Source: Klebsiella pneumoniae
Lineage (GTDB): Bacteria > Desulfobacterota > Binatia > UBA12015
Length of the DNA: 64,000 nucleotides
Assembly: GCA_945872365.1 (NCBI GenBank)
Contig: CAMBZJ010000017.1
Span: forward strand, 1 to 64,000
Direction: 5' to 3'
The notes below the pieces were generated by a model. It was not told the DNA's origin. It was given only the letters and a program-made list of their open reading frames with translations, and searched no databases. This document shows, in pieces, positions 17,236 through 26,075 of this stretch. The position numbers were made by a program, and so were the translations under genes. The number at the start of each line of letters is the position of its first letter. The first letter of the stretch is position 1.

Positions 17236-18096
17236 TCAGGCGAGGGCGCGCGAGCGCGGGAAGTCGCGGCGGTGGGCCTCGCGTTCGGCCGCGGTCGCCC
17301 GGGAGGGTGCCCCGACCAGGTGGGCCGCGTAGACGACCGCGAGCGGAACGAAGACGAAGCTCCCCACCATCGCGAGGAGCGGTTCGCCGATGCTCGCCGC
17401 AAGGGCGATGCCGAGTGCTGCGACCGCCGCGTAGACGAGCGGCTCGAAGAGTCCGCCGAACGGCAGGTGGGCCTGTCCTGCGCGCAGGAGCGGGCTCGGC
17501 GTCACGAGCCGGGAGTCGATGCGCTGGAAGAGGAAGATGGCGAGCGCCGCGACCGCCGCCCAGCCGACGATCGCCGTTGCCGGCACGCCGAAGAAGATTC
17601 CCGGGGTGCCGAAGTCGTGCAGGCGGCCGAGGAACCAGCGGTCACCGAGCGCCGAGAGGGGGGCGAGCAGCACCTGCGGCAACATCGCGAGGATCGAACC
17701 GGTGAGCAGGACGCGGGCCGAGCGACGGATCGGGAGCGTGTCGAGCACCTGGAGATCGTGCGCCGTCGCCTCGACGGGTGAGTGCAGCAGCACGGCGAGT
17801 TGGAAACCGAGCCAGGCAAGCGCGCAGGAGGCGAGGGGACTCCAGGCCGGCACGCCCGCGATCCAGAGCTCCGAACCGTGCGCCGCCTCGAGGAAGTGGT
17901 GCTCGCCGAAGGGGAAGCCCCAGCGCAGCGAGGTCAGCTCGGCGGCGAACCCGGCCCCGCCGGCAATCGCGGCAAAGACGAGCGCACGCACCCAGCCCGT
18001 CTTCGTCACCGCGCCGAGGAGGAAGGCGGCGAAGAGAGCGAGGACGTAGGGGCGTCCGGTCGAGGTGGCGAGGACTTGGCTCGCGATGGTTGGCAC
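17236..18096 (-). CDS. Carotenoid biosynthesis membrane protein (CruF/DUF422-like)
   Basis: About 286 residues from a GTG at 18096; the start is uncertain because no clear ribosome site is visible. Six or seven hydrophobic segments make it an inner-membrane protein. The conserved polar stretch GFPFGEHHFLEAAHGSELWI, then AGVPAWSPLASCALAWLG, matches the PFG-Y/H-Y ... GVP-PLAW pattern of the Caroten_synth (DUF422) family. Members such as CruF hydrate carotenoid ends (1',2'-hydratase), and others have unknown roles. No phytoene synthase or desaturase is in the window, so the substrate is unknown. It is convergent with the operon on its right side. Confidence 0.8.
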   Translation of the reverse strand: MPTIASQVLATSTGRPYVLALFAAFLLGAVTKTGWVRALVFAAIAGGAGFAAELTSLRWGFPFGEHHFLEAAHGSELWIAGVPAWSPLASCALAWLGFQLAVLLHSPVEATAHDLQVLDTLPIRRSARVLLTGSILAMLPQVLLAPLSALGDRWFLGRLHDFGTPGIFFGVPATAIVGWAAVAALAIFLFQRIDSRLVTPSPLLRAGQAHLPFGGLFEPLVYAAVAALGIALAASIGEPLLAMVGSFVFVPLAVVYAAHLVGAPSRATAAEREAHRRDFPRSRALA

Positions 18097-18212
18097 GTCG
18101 ACGATAGAGCCGAAGTGAACGCGCGGTGTCAATCCGTCGCGATCGCGACCCGGCCCGGCGCCCAAGAGGCCCCGGTTGCGCCAAAGCCGGTGACGTGGCA
18201 CGGAGCCGGGCG

Positions 18213-18461
18213 ATGGACGACATGATTCGCCGCGCCCTCGAGGCCGACATCCAGATGACCCACGACCGCTTCGTGCAGGCGATGGAGACGCGCCTGCCGA
18301 AGATCGAGCCGGAGTCGCTCGAGCGCTACTTCGCGGTGCTCTCGAAGCTGGTCGGCAAGCTCGAGGACGATGCAAAGCCGCTCAACCAGGTCATGAACGA
18401 GATGATGGCCGAGGCGGCGGGGCTGCTCATGGCCGAGATGCAGTTCCGTCAGAAGGGATGA
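18213..18461 (+). CDS. Small helical protein of unknown function
   Basis: 82 residues from the ATG at 18213. It is entirely helical, moderately acidic and Met-rich (QVMNEMMAEAAGLLMAEMQ), with no Cys, signal peptide or membrane span. The heptad-like spacing of Leu/Met suggests a coiled coil or helical hairpin that binds another protein. It lies 41 nt before the metallo-hydrolase gene on the same strand, so the two may be co-transcribed. I recognise no family. Confidence 0.6.
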   Translation: MDDMIRRALEADIQMTHDRFVQAMETRLPKIEPESLERYFAVLSKLVGKLEDDAKPLNQVMNEMMAEAAGLLMAEMQFRQKG

Positions 18462-18502
18462 CCCTGCGTGCGGCGCCGCGGCGCCCGCGCTAGGAATCGC
18501 TC

Positions 18503-19558
18503 ATGGCGTCTTCCTTCGCCCCCCGGCTGGTGAACGGCCCGTTCGGTGACCCGGGATTGCTCGTCGAGCTCCGCTGGCAGGGATCGGCCGTGCTCTTCGA
18601 CCTCGGTCGCAACGACGGGCTGCCCGCGGCGGAACTCCTCAAGGTGTCGCACGTGTTCGTGTCGCACACCCACATGGACCACTTCATCGGGTTCGACCGG
18701 CTGCTGCGCCTCTTCCTGAACCGCGACCGCCGCATCTTCCTGCACGGCCCCAAGGGGATCGGCGACTGCGTGGCCGGCAAGCTCTGCGGCTACGTCTGGA
18801 ATCTCACCGACGGGTATCCATTCGTCTTCGACGTGACCGAAATCACCGCCGTCGGCCGCAGGCGCTGGGAGTTCGCGGCGGCGACCGGGTTCGCACGCGT
18901 GGAGCGGTCGCCGCTCGAATTGCCTGCGTCGTCGGATCCCGGAGCGCCGACGACGCCGCTGCTCGTGGACGAGGGACACTTCCGCGTGCGCGCAGCGATC
19001 ACCGACCACAAGATCCCCTGCCTCGCCTTCGCGGTCGACGAGCCGACGCATATGAACGTCGACCCGGCGCGGCTCGCGGCGGGTGGGCTCCTGCCCGGGC
19101 GCTGGCTCGCGCGATTGAAGGACATGCTGCGCGACGGTGCGCCCGACGACGCGACGCTCGCCGTGCAGAACACCGATCGCACCCAGTCCGAGCGGACCGT
19201 CGGCGACTTGCGCGCGCTTGTCCTTTTTACGCCCGGCCAGAAGATCGGCTACGTGGTCGACACCCGGTTCCACGCGGCGAACCTCGAGGTCCTCCTCCCG
19301 GTGCTGCACGAGTCCGACATCCTGTTCTGCGAGTCTCCCTTCCTCGACGAGGACCGCGACCAGGCGGCGATGCGCTACCACCTGACCGCCGCGGAGGCCG
19401 GGACGATCGGCCGCATGGCGCGCGCCCGCCGCCTGAAGGTCTTCCACTTCTCTCCGCGCTACCAGGGCCGTGGCGACATGCTCCGGGCCGAGGCCGAGGC
19501 CGCCTTCCGCGGCCGGATCGACCCGGGCGTGCTCGCCGAACTCGGCGCCGTCGCCTGA
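18503..19558 (+). CDS. RNase Z-like metallo-beta-lactamase-fold hydrolase
   Basis: 351 residues. The MBL fold is shown by SHTHMDHFIGF, with zinc ligands His55, His57, Asp59 and His60. A later Asp (GYVVDTRFH) and His (KVFHFSPRYQG) complete the site, and HLTAAEAGTIGRMA is typical of RNase Z-like members. RNase Z trims tRNA 3' ends, and none of the five tRNA genes here encodes CCA, so 3' processing is relevant. However, the middle section (about 100-210) is longer than in bacterial RNase Z and lacks an obvious flexible arm. It may act on a small molecule or RNA; the fold is certain, the substrate not. Confidence 0.85.
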   Translation: MASSFAPRLVNGPFGDPGLLVELRWQGSAVLFDLGRNDGLPAAELLKVSHVFVSHTHMDHFIGFDRLLRLFLNRDRRIFLHGPKGIGDCVAGKLCGYVWNLTDGYPFVFDVTEITAVGRRRWEFAAATGFARVERSPLELPASSDPGAPTTPLLVDEGHFRVRAAITDHKIPCLAFAVDEPTHMNVDPARLAAGGLLPGRWLARLKDMLRDGAPDDATLAVQNTDRTQSERTVGDLRALVLFTPGQKIGYVVDTRFHAANLEVLLPVLHESDILFCESPFLDEDRDQAAMRYHLTAAEAGTIGRMARARRLKVFHFSPRYQGRGDMLRAEAEAAFRGRIDPGVLAELGAVA

Positions 19559-19584
19559 CGCGCGCGTTTCGGGCGGGCAGGAGC

Positions 19585-20037
19585 TTGCTGGGCGACGAAG
19601 ATCGGGCGTTCCTCGAAGGCGCACGGCGCGCCTTCCTGGCGACGTCGGGTGCCACCGGTGCGCCGCACGCGATCCCGGTCTGCTTCGCGTTGCTGGACCC
19701 CTCCACGGTCGTCTTCGCGATCGACGACAAGCCCAAGCGGCCGGGCCGGCGCCTGGAGCGCTTGAGCAACCTCGGGGCGAACCCCCGCTTTGCGCTGATC
19801 GTGGACCGCTGGGACGAGGACTGGGCGGGGCTCGCCTGGCTGCTCCTGCGCGGCGTCGCGGTGGCCTGCACCGACCCGGGACGCCGCGTGGCGGCGATCA
19901 CGGCGTTGCGTGCGCGCTACCCGCAGTACGTCGTGATGGATCTCGATGCGCAACGCCACGAGGTGATCGAGCTGCGGGTCGAGTCGGTGCGGCGCTGGTC
20001 GGGGGCGGGGCACGACGGCATCGCGACGGCGGACTGA
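19585..20037 (+). CDS. PPOX-class F420/FMN-binding oxidoreductase
   Basis: 150 residues from a TTG at 19585 (AGGAG lies close to it). The split-barrel pyridoxamine-5'-phosphate-oxidase fold is indicated by RRAFLATSGATGAPHAIPVC, then VFAIDDKPKR and the NPRFALIVDRWDEDWAGLAW stretch. This pattern resembles the TIGR03668-type PPOX proteins annotated as F420-dependent. The likely role is reduction of a small organic substrate with F420H2 or flavin in the cytoplasm. F420 biosynthesis genes are not in the window, so cofactor choice is inferred from family resemblance. Confidence 0.82.
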   Translation: MLGDEDRAFLEGARRAFLATSGATGAPHAIPVCFALLDPSTVVFAIDDKPKRPGRRLERLSNLGANPRFALIVDRWDEDWAGLAWLLLRGVAVACTDPGRRVAAITALRARYPQYVVMDLDAQRHEVIELRVESVRRWSGAGHDGIATAD

Positions 20038-20090
20038 GGCCGGGTCCGCGGGCGACTACTCCACGAGACGTCCGTTCTTCGGCGTTCCCG

Positions 20091-21617
20091 TCAGCGCTTG
20101 GCGGGGCCGCGGTCGGGGGGAGCGGCCCGGTCCGCGACCGGCGCAGGCGGCCCGTCGTCGCGCGGCTCGCCGCGGTGCCGGGCGCGCCAGTCGGCCATGC
20201 GGCTCGCGATCGCCGCCTCGGCACCCTGATCGGTGGGTTCGTAGTAACGCCGACCGCGCAGGGCCTCGGGCAGGTATTCCTCGGCGACGAAGTGGCCGGG
20301 AGCGTCGTGCGGGTAGCGGTAGCCGGCCGCGTAGCCGAGCGAGCGCATGAGCCCGGTCGGCGCGTTGCGCAGGTGCATCGGCACCGCCAACGTTCCCGTG
20401 CGCTCGACGTCGGCCGTGGCGCGCCCGAGGGCTGCGTAACTCGCGTTCGACTTCGGCGCGGTCGCGAGAAAGGTGACGGCCTGCGCGAGCGGGATGCGTC
20501 CCTCGGGAAGTCCCACGAAGTGCACGGCGTCCTTGGCCGCGAGCGCCACCTGGAGTGCGCGCGGGTCGGCGTTGCCGATGTCCTCGGCGGCGAAGATCAC
20601 CATGCGTCGCGCGACGAACATCGGGTCCTCGCCGGCGTCGAGCATCCGCACGAGCCAGTAGAGGGCGGCGTCCGGGTCGCTGCCGCGCAGGCTCTTGATG
20701 AAGGCGGATACGACGTTGTAGTGCTCCTCGCCGTCGCGGTCGTAGCGCAGCATCCGGCGCTGCGCGGCCTCGGCGACGATCTCGGGCGTGATCCGGCCCT
20801 GCCCGGTGCGCATGGCGAGTCCGGCCGCGACCTCGAGCGTGCCCAGCGCGCTGCGCGCGTCCCCCTGGGCGTGCTCGACGAGCAGTGCACGGGCGTCATC
20901 GTCGAGCGTGGTGCGGCTCGCGCCGAGCCCGCGGACCTCGTCGGCGAGAGCGCGGTCGAGGAGTGCAACGAGCGCGGCTTCGCCGAGTGGCTCGAGTGTC
21001 AGAACGCGCACCCGCGACAGCAGTGGCGAGACCACTTCGAACGAGGGATTCTCGGTCGTCGCCCCGATGAGGACGATCGCGCCGCTCTCGACGTGGGGCA
21101 GAAGCGCGTCCTGCTGTCCCTTGTTGAAGCGGTGGATCTCGTCGACGAAGACGACCGTCGACCGCCCCGTCGCACGTCGCTCGATTCCGGCACGTTCGAC
21201 CTCGGCGCGCAGGTCCTTCACCCCGGCGAGCACCGCCGAGAGCTGTGTCCACGGCAGGTGAAACGCGCGCGCAAGAAGGCGGGCGAGCGTCGTCTTCCCG
21301 CTGCCCGGAGGCCCCCAGAGCAGCAGCGAGTGGAGGCGCCCGGAATCTACCATGGCTCGGACGACGCGCCCGGGGCCGAGCAGGTGCTCCTGGCCGACGA
21401 CCTCGTCGAGCGAAGCCGGGCGCATGCGCTCGGCGAGCGGCGCTCCGTCGCAGGGTCCGGTCGACGCTCCGGCAACGACTTCGGTGGCAACGGCGGGATC
21501 CCCGCTGCTTCGGCTCTGCAACTGCGAGGGGTCGGGTCTACCGGCTCGGACCCGGCGCCCGCGCGGCGTCGGCGCGGCAAGTCCGGGGAAGAGTTCGGGT
21601 TCGGAGTCGTCGGCCAT
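20091..21617 (-). CDS. rarA: Replication-associated recombination ATPase RarA/MgsA
   Basis: 508 residues from the ATG at 21617. After a poorly conserved N-terminal extension of about 60 residues comes the clamp-loader-like AAA+ module: Walker A GPPGSGKT at 102-109, Walker B/DEIH in [20 protein letters not shown], and sensor 1 [18 protein letters not shown]. The C-terminal half is the MgsA tetramerisation domain ([35 protein letters not shown]). RarA acts at stalled replication forks and interacts with SSB. It is divergent from nadK with a 43-bp gap. The Pro-rich C-terminal tail is variable. Confidence 0.95.
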   Translation of the reverse strand: MADDSEPELFPGLAAPTPRGRRVRAGRPDPSQLQSRSSGDPAVATEVVAGASTGPCDGAPLAERMRPASLDEVVGQEHLLGPGRVVRAMVDSGRLHSLLLWGPPGSGKTTLARLLARAFHLPWTQLSAVLAGVKDLRAEVERAGIERRATGRSTVVFVDEIHRFNKGQQDALLPHVESGAIVLIGATTENPSFEVVSPLLSRVRVLTLEPLGEAALVALLDRALADEVRGLGASRTTLDDDARALLVEHAQGDARSALGTLEVAAGLAMRTGQGRITPEIVAEAAQRRMLRYDRDGEEHYNVVSAFIKSLRGSDPDAALYWLVRMLDAGEDPMFVARRMVIFAAEDIGNADPRALQVALAAKDAVHFVGLPEGRIPLAQAVTFLATAPKSNASYAALGRATADVERTGTLAVPMHLRNAPTGLMRSLGYAAGYRYPHDAPGHFVAEEYLPEALRGRRYYEPTDQGAEAAIASRMADWRARHRGEPRDDGPPAPVADRAAPPDRGPAKR

Positions 21618-21660
21618 CGAGGTCGTTCCGTCGGCGGAGTTAGACACGCGAGGAAGCCGT

Positions 21661-22545
21661 ATGCTAGCGCCGAGTCGCGTGGCAGCCGCGATGCCCACCG
21701 TCGGTCTGGTCCTCAAGCGCGGCGCGCCCGGCGCCCGGGAAGTCGCTCGTCGGGTGATCGTGCGCCTCGCGGAACGTGGCCTGCGCGTCGTAGCCGAGTC
21801 GGAGGAAGCGGCTGCGCTCGGCTGCGATCCGGTGGTGGACAAGGCGGCGATGTTCGAGATCGCCTCGATCATCGTGGTCTTGGGCGGCGACGGCACCTTC
21901 CTCGCCACGGCACGCCTGACCGGGGCGAGGAGCGTACCGGTCCTCGGCGTGAACCTGGGCGGCCTGGGCTTTCTCACCGAGGTGACGGCCGAGGATCTCG
22001 CGGCCGCTCTTGACGACGCCCTGGCCGGTCGGGCGCCGATCGATGCTCGCTGCATGCTGCGCGCGCTGGTGCGACGCCCGGGCGGCGGGGAGGAATCGTA
22101 TCAGGCGCTCAACGACGCCGTGCTGAGCCGCGGCTCGCTCGGGCGCGTGATCGCAATCGACGCCCGGATCGACGGGCAGCCGCTCGCTTCGTTCAAGGGC
22201 GACGGGGTCATCTTCGCGACCCCGACCGGTTCGACCGCCTATGCGCTCTCCGCGGGTGGACCGATCGTACACCCCTCGGTTCGGGTCTTCGTGATTGCGC
22301 CGATCTGCCCGCACACGCTCAGCGTGCGCCCGATCGTGATCGACGACGCGGCCCGTATCGAGTTCCGGCTCACCACGCCCAACGAGGACATGGTGCTCAC
22401 GCTCGACGGCCAGCAGACGGTGGCGATGGGTCCCGCCGACGTCGTCGAGATCTCGCGTTCACCCTATACGGCGTCGATCGTGCGCTCGACCCGGCTCGGC
22501 TTCTACGACCTGCTGCGCACGAAACTCGGCTGGGCACGGACCTGA
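21661..22545 (+). CDS. nadK: NAD kinase
   Basis: 294 residues from the ATG at 21661, chosen for GAGGAAG 5 nt upstream; the ATG at 21691 is closer to the conserved start ([11 protein letters not shown]). The signature [12 protein letters not shown] carries the catalytic Asp, followed by [25 protein letters not shown] and the NAD/ATP-binding [20 protein letters not shown]. The enzyme phosphorylates NAD to NADP using ATP or polyphosphate in the cytoplasm. The pairing nadK-recN in the same direction (23-bp gap) is a widespread bacterial arrangement and supports both calls. Confidence 0.96.
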   Translation: MLAPSRVAAAMPTVGLVLKRGAPGAREVARRVIVRLAERGLRVVAESEEAAALGCDPVVDKAAMFEIASIIVVLGGDGTFLATARLTGARSVPVLGVNLGGLGFLTEVTAEDLAAALDDALAGRAPIDARCMLRALVRRPGGGEESYQALNDAVLSRGSLGRVIAIDARIDGQPLASFKGDGVIFATPTGSTAYALSAGGPIVHPSVRVFVIAPICPHTLSVRPIVIDDAARIEFRLTTPNEDMVLTLDGQQTVAMGPADVVEISRSPYTASIVRSTRLGFYDLLRTKLGWART

Positions 22546-22568
22546 CGCGGGCGGGCGGAGGGACGGGC

Positions 22569-24413
22569 ATGCTGCATGAACTGCGGATCACGGATCTCGC
22601 GCTGATCGAGGATCTCCGGCTCGAATTCGGTCCCGGACTCAACGTCGTCACCGGCGAGACGGGGGCCGGCAAGAGCCTGTTGCAGCGGGCCCTCGCGCTC
22701 GCCGCCGGGCATCGCGCGGGCTCAGAGGTCGTACGGCGCGATGCCGAGACGGCTCGGATCGCGGCGGTCTTCGACCTGCCGGGCGACGCCGCGCGCGCGG
22801 CTCGCCTCACGGAGATCGGGGTCGCGACCGAACCGGGGTGCCGCCTGGAGGTCGTGCGCACCGTGGCGCGCAGCGGTCGCGGGCAGGTGCAGTTGAACGG
22901 CAAGACCGTCGCGCTCGCGAACCTGCTCGAGGTGGGCGGTGATCTGGTCCACCTGCAGGGCCAGCACGAGTCGCTGCGCCTCGCGCAGCCCGAGACCCAC
23001 CTCGCGATGCTCGACCAGGCGGGCGGAACCGGGGACCTCGCACGGCGCTACCGCGAGGCCTTCTCCCACGCGGGGCGACTGGTCGACCGGCTGGAGGCGT
23101 TGGAGCGCGGAGCGGCCGAGATCGAGCGCCGCCTGGAGATCGCACGCTTCGACCTCGACGAACTCGCGCGCGCCGGATTCGCCGACCCGAACGAGGACGC
23201 GGCACTCGAACGAGAGCGGACCCGCCTGCGCAACGCGGGGCGTCTCGTCGGGCTCGCCGAGGAATTGCTCGAGCGACTGCACGGGGCCGACGGCGCGGCG
23301 CTCTCGGCGGTCGAGAGTGCCGCGCGACGGCTCGCGGAGAGCGTGACCCTCGATCCGGCGCTCGAACCGATCGCGGCGGCGCTCGCCGAAGCGGTCGCAC
23401 CGCTCGACGACGGCGTGCGATCGCTGCGCGCCTATGCCGAGGACCTGGCGGCCGATCCGGGGCGTCTCGAGGAGATCGAGGAGCGACTTGTGCTGATCGC
23501 ACGACTCGCCCGCAAGCATCGCGTCGAGAGCGTGGCGGGACTCGTCGCGCGACGGGTGGAACTCGAGGCCAAGGTCGAGCGCTCGGATCGCGACGTCGCA
23601 CATCCCGAGGAACTGCGCGCCGAACTCGAACGCGCGGCGGACGCGGCGTGGAAATTCGCGGTTGAACTCGCCGCGGCGCGCCGCGCGGCGTCGATATGCC
23701 TCGAGGCCGCGATGGACGCGGAACTCGCCGAGCTCGGCATGCCCGGTGCGCGCTTCTCGGTGCGCGCCGAGGACCTGCCGGCCGGCCCGGCGCGTGGCCC
23801 GGCGGCACCGCTCACGCGCGAGGGCGTCGGGCTCGGACCCGACGGCTCCGAGCGCATCGAGTTCGACCTAGCGGCGAATCCCGGCGAGGGAGCACGGCCG
23901 CTGGCTCGCGTCGCCTCGGGCGGCGAGTTGTCGCGCATCATGCTCGCCTTGCGCCACGTCGCCGGCGGGTCCGAGGTGCCGACGCTCGTCTTCGACGAGG
24001 TCGATGCCGGCATCGGCGGTGCTGCGGCCGAGGTCGTGGGGCGTCGCCTGCAGTCGCTCGCGCGGGGTGCGCAGGTGATCTGCATCACCCATCTCGCGCA
24101 AATCGCGGCATTCGCCGATAGGCACTATGCCGTCGCCAAGGACGCGGCGGGTGGACGCACGCGCACCGCCGTCACGCTCGTCGAGGGCGACGACCGGGTG
24201 CGCGAACTCGCGCGCATGCTTGCCGGCTCGGCGAGCGAGGCCGGCTTGCGCCATGCGGCCGAGTTGCTGGAATCCTCGCGCGCGGCAGCCGTCGCCGACG
24301 GTGCGGATCCCGTCGCCGCGGCCGGTGCAGCAACGGTGGCCGGGCCGGCGAGGAAGCCGGGTGCCCGCCGTCGGACGATGGGTGCCACGGCCGGGGGCGG
24401 CGGCAAGAGTTGA
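22569..24413 (+). CDS. recN: DNA repair protein RecN
   Basis: 614 residues. The start ATG at 22569 follows GGAGGG. This SMC-like ABC ATPase has N-terminal Walker A GETGAGKS at 29-36, a coiled-coil middle (about 150-480), then the signature region RVASGGELSRIMLAL and Walker B TLVFDEVDAGIGG near 475-490. A D-loop/H-loop segment follows (ITHLAQIAAFAD). RecN holds broken ends during double-strand-break repair. The last ~50 residues are an Ala/Gly/Arg tail not typical of E. coli RecN. GC-rich inverted repeats follow the stop. Confidence 0.95.
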   Translation: MLHELRITDLALIEDLRLEFGPGLNVVTGETGAGKSLLQRALALAAGHRAGSEVVRRDAETARIAAVFDLPGDAARAARLTEIGVATEPGCRLEVVRTVARSGRGQVQLNGKTVALANLLEVGGDLVHLQGQHESLRLAQPETHLAMLDQAGGTGDLARRYREAFSHAGRLVDRLEALERGAAEIERRLEIARFDLDELARAGFADPNEDAALERERTRLRNAGRLVGLAEELLERLHGADGAALSAVESAARRLAESVTLDPALEPIAAALAEAVAPLDDGVRSLRAYAEDLAADPGRLEEIEERLVLIARLARKHRVESVAGLVARRVELEAKVERSDRDVAHPEELRAELERAADAAWKFAVELAAARRAASICLEAAMDAELAELGMPGARFSVRAEDLPAGPARGPAAPLTREGVGLGPDGSERIEFDLAANPGEGARPLARVASGGELSRIMLALRHVAGGSEVPTLVFDEVDAGIGGAAAEVVGRRLQSLARGAQVICITHLAQIAAFADRHYAVAKDAAGGRTRTAVTLVEGDDRVRELARMLAGSASEAGLRHAAELLESSRAAAVADGADPVAAAGAATVAGPARKPGARRRTMGATAGGGGKS

Positions 24414-24422
24414 GTCGACGGA

Positions 24423-24474
24423 GCCCGGGGCCGCGCTCCGGCCGAACGGCCGCGGTGCAAGCGGCGCCCCGGGC
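24423..24474 (+). terminator. Branched GC-rich inverted repeat after recN
   Basis: A 9-bp perfect inverted repeat (24423-24431 with 24466-24474) encloses a smaller hairpin. There is no U-tract, so it could be a factor-assisted terminator for nadK-recN. A second hairpin with a 7-bp stem follows at 24485-24507. Confidence 0.4.
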
Positions 24475-24534
24475 GTTGCAAAAGGCTTTCGGGTTGCTTA
24501 CGAAAGCGCGGTCGGCCGGCCGTCCGACACTCCT

Positions 24535-24607
<73 letters not shown>

Positions 24608-24616
24608 CTCCGGCAT

Positions 24617-24647
24617 CCGCGGGGTTAGCCCCGGGCTAACCTCGCGG
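24617..24647 (+). terminator. 14-bp hairpin between tRNA-Ala and GT87 gene
   Basis: The 31 nt form a 14-bp stem (one G-U) with a 3-nt loop, starting 10 nt after the tRNA and ending 14 nt before the next ATG at 24661. No U-tract follows. It is either the tRNA terminator or a leader hairpin limiting expression of the membrane protein gene. Confidence 0.5.
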
Positions 24648-24660
24648 AGAACCACCGGGC

Positions 24661-26052
24661 ATGCCTCCCGACGAATCGCCCGCGCCCAGAGACGAGGACC
24701 CCGAGTTCGGCGGACTCGTCGATCGCCTGGTCGCCCGCCTCCCGCGGTGGGTGCTCGTCGCCCTCGTGGCGATCCTCGCCGCGTTCGCGGTGCTTCGCAT
24801 GGAGGCCGGCTACCGCGGGCTCCTGATCGTCGCGCCTGCCGTGCGTTCCGCGGGTTTCTATGTGGCGACGGGCCTGGGTGCGGTGGACCTCGTGTCGCGT
24901 CGCATCGAGGCGATCGATTACTTCGCCGCGGAGGCCGGTTGCCGGCAAGTGTATCCGCCGGCGACCTACGCGCTCCTGTGGCCCTTCATCGCCTCGGGCA
25001 GCGTCGAGGCCGCGCGCTGGACCTGGGCCGTCGTCGTAGGGGCCGCGCTCGCGTGGCTGTGCCGGGCTTGCGCGCTCGCTTGCGGGTTCCGCGATCCGCG
25101 CGCGCGGCTCGCCTTCGGACTCCTGCCGCTCACGTTCCTCGCGACGTCCTCGGCCGTCGCCGTCGGGCAATTGACACCGGTCGTGATCGCGCTCCTGGTA
25201 GCCTCCACGCTGCGGCTCGCCCGGTCGCCGCGTAGCTTCCGCGACGACGCCATCGGGGCGAGCCTGTTCGCGCTCGCCGCCGTGAAGCCGACCCTCGCCG
25301 CACCGTTCGGCTGGTTGCTCCTCTTCGTGCCGCACTCGTTGCGCCCGGCAGCGCTCGCGGCGGCCGTTTACGGGGCCCTGACGGCCGTGGCCCTGATCGG
25401 TCGTCATGTCGGCGTCACGGCCGCGGCCGTTGCCAGCCATGCGGTCGCGACGACGGCGCTCCGAGTCCATGGCGGAGCGGTCGCCGCGAAGCCGAGTCCA
25501 CCGCTTCCACGTCTGACCCCCGATCCGATCGGGGCTGCGGCCTCCTCGCTCCGGCGCACGAAGCGCGTGCTGCAGGGAGGCTACGCGAACCTGCAGAATC
25601 TCCTCGTGGACCGGGGAGTCGATCTCCCGTGGCTCATGCTTCCCGCGCTGCTCGTGCTGGCGGCCTTCGGCCTCTGGGCTTGGCGTCGGCGTCGCGCCGA
25701 TCCGTGGGTCCTGCTCGGCGTCGGCGGGCTGGTCGCCCGCTTCGCGTTCTACCACCGCTTCTACGACGACATGCTGGTCATCCCGGCACTCGTCGCGCTC
25801 GCTCGTCTCGCTTCGGGGGCTCTCGCCACGGCCGGCGGGGGCAGGGTGGTGGTTGCGGCGGGCCTCTCCCGCATGGCGCTTGCGACCCTGCTTTTCACCG
25901 TGGGCGCCATGCTGGCGCCGCGCAACTTCCCGCCCTTCGAGTGGCGGGCGCTCGCGGCGACCTGCGGATGGATCACGGCTCTGTTCGTTCTCGTCGTCGC
26001 CGTCGGACCCGGGGCGACCGCGCGCGGATGGACCAGGCCTGCGAGCGAGTGA
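24661..26052 (+). CDS. GT87-like polyprenol-dependent membrane glycosyltransferase
   Basis: 463 residues with 10 or more hydrophobic segments, an integral inner-membrane protein. The GT87 (DUF2029) family pattern is visible: an acidic-aromatic stretch after the first helix (AIDYFAAEAGCRQVYPPATY) giving the YPP motif, and LFALAAVKPTLAAPFGWLLL with the conserved KP. A later FYHRFYDDMLVIPAL also fits. Family members transfer mannose or other sugars from polyprenyl phosphates outside the cytoplasm to lipids or polymers. The immediate upstream hairpin leaves only 14 nt before the ATG with no clear ribosome site. The acceptor is unknown. Confidence 0.82.
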   Translation: MPPDESPAPRDEDPEFGGLVDRLVARLPRWVLVALVAILAAFAVLRMEAGYRGLLIVAPAVRSAGFYVATGLGAVDLVSRRIEAIDYFAAEAGCRQVYPPATYALLWPFIASGSVEAARWTWAVVVGAALAWLCRACALACGFRDPRARLAFGLLPLTFLATSSAVAVGQLTPVVIALLVASTLRLARSPRSFRDDAIGASLFALAAVKPTLAAPFGWLLLFVPHSLRPAALAAAVYGALTAVALIGRHVGVTAAAVASHAVATTALRVHGGAVAAKPSPPLPRLTPDPIGAAASSLRRTKRVLQGGYANLQNLLVDRGVDLPWLMLPALLVLAAFGLWAWRRRRADPWVLLGVGGLVARFAFYHRFYDDMLVIPALVALARLASGALATAGGGRVVVAAGLSRMALATLLFTVGAMLAPRNFPPFEWRALAATCGWITALFVLVVAVGPGATARGWTRPASE

Positions 26053-26075
26053 GTGATCGTCGATTCATGGTGCGG

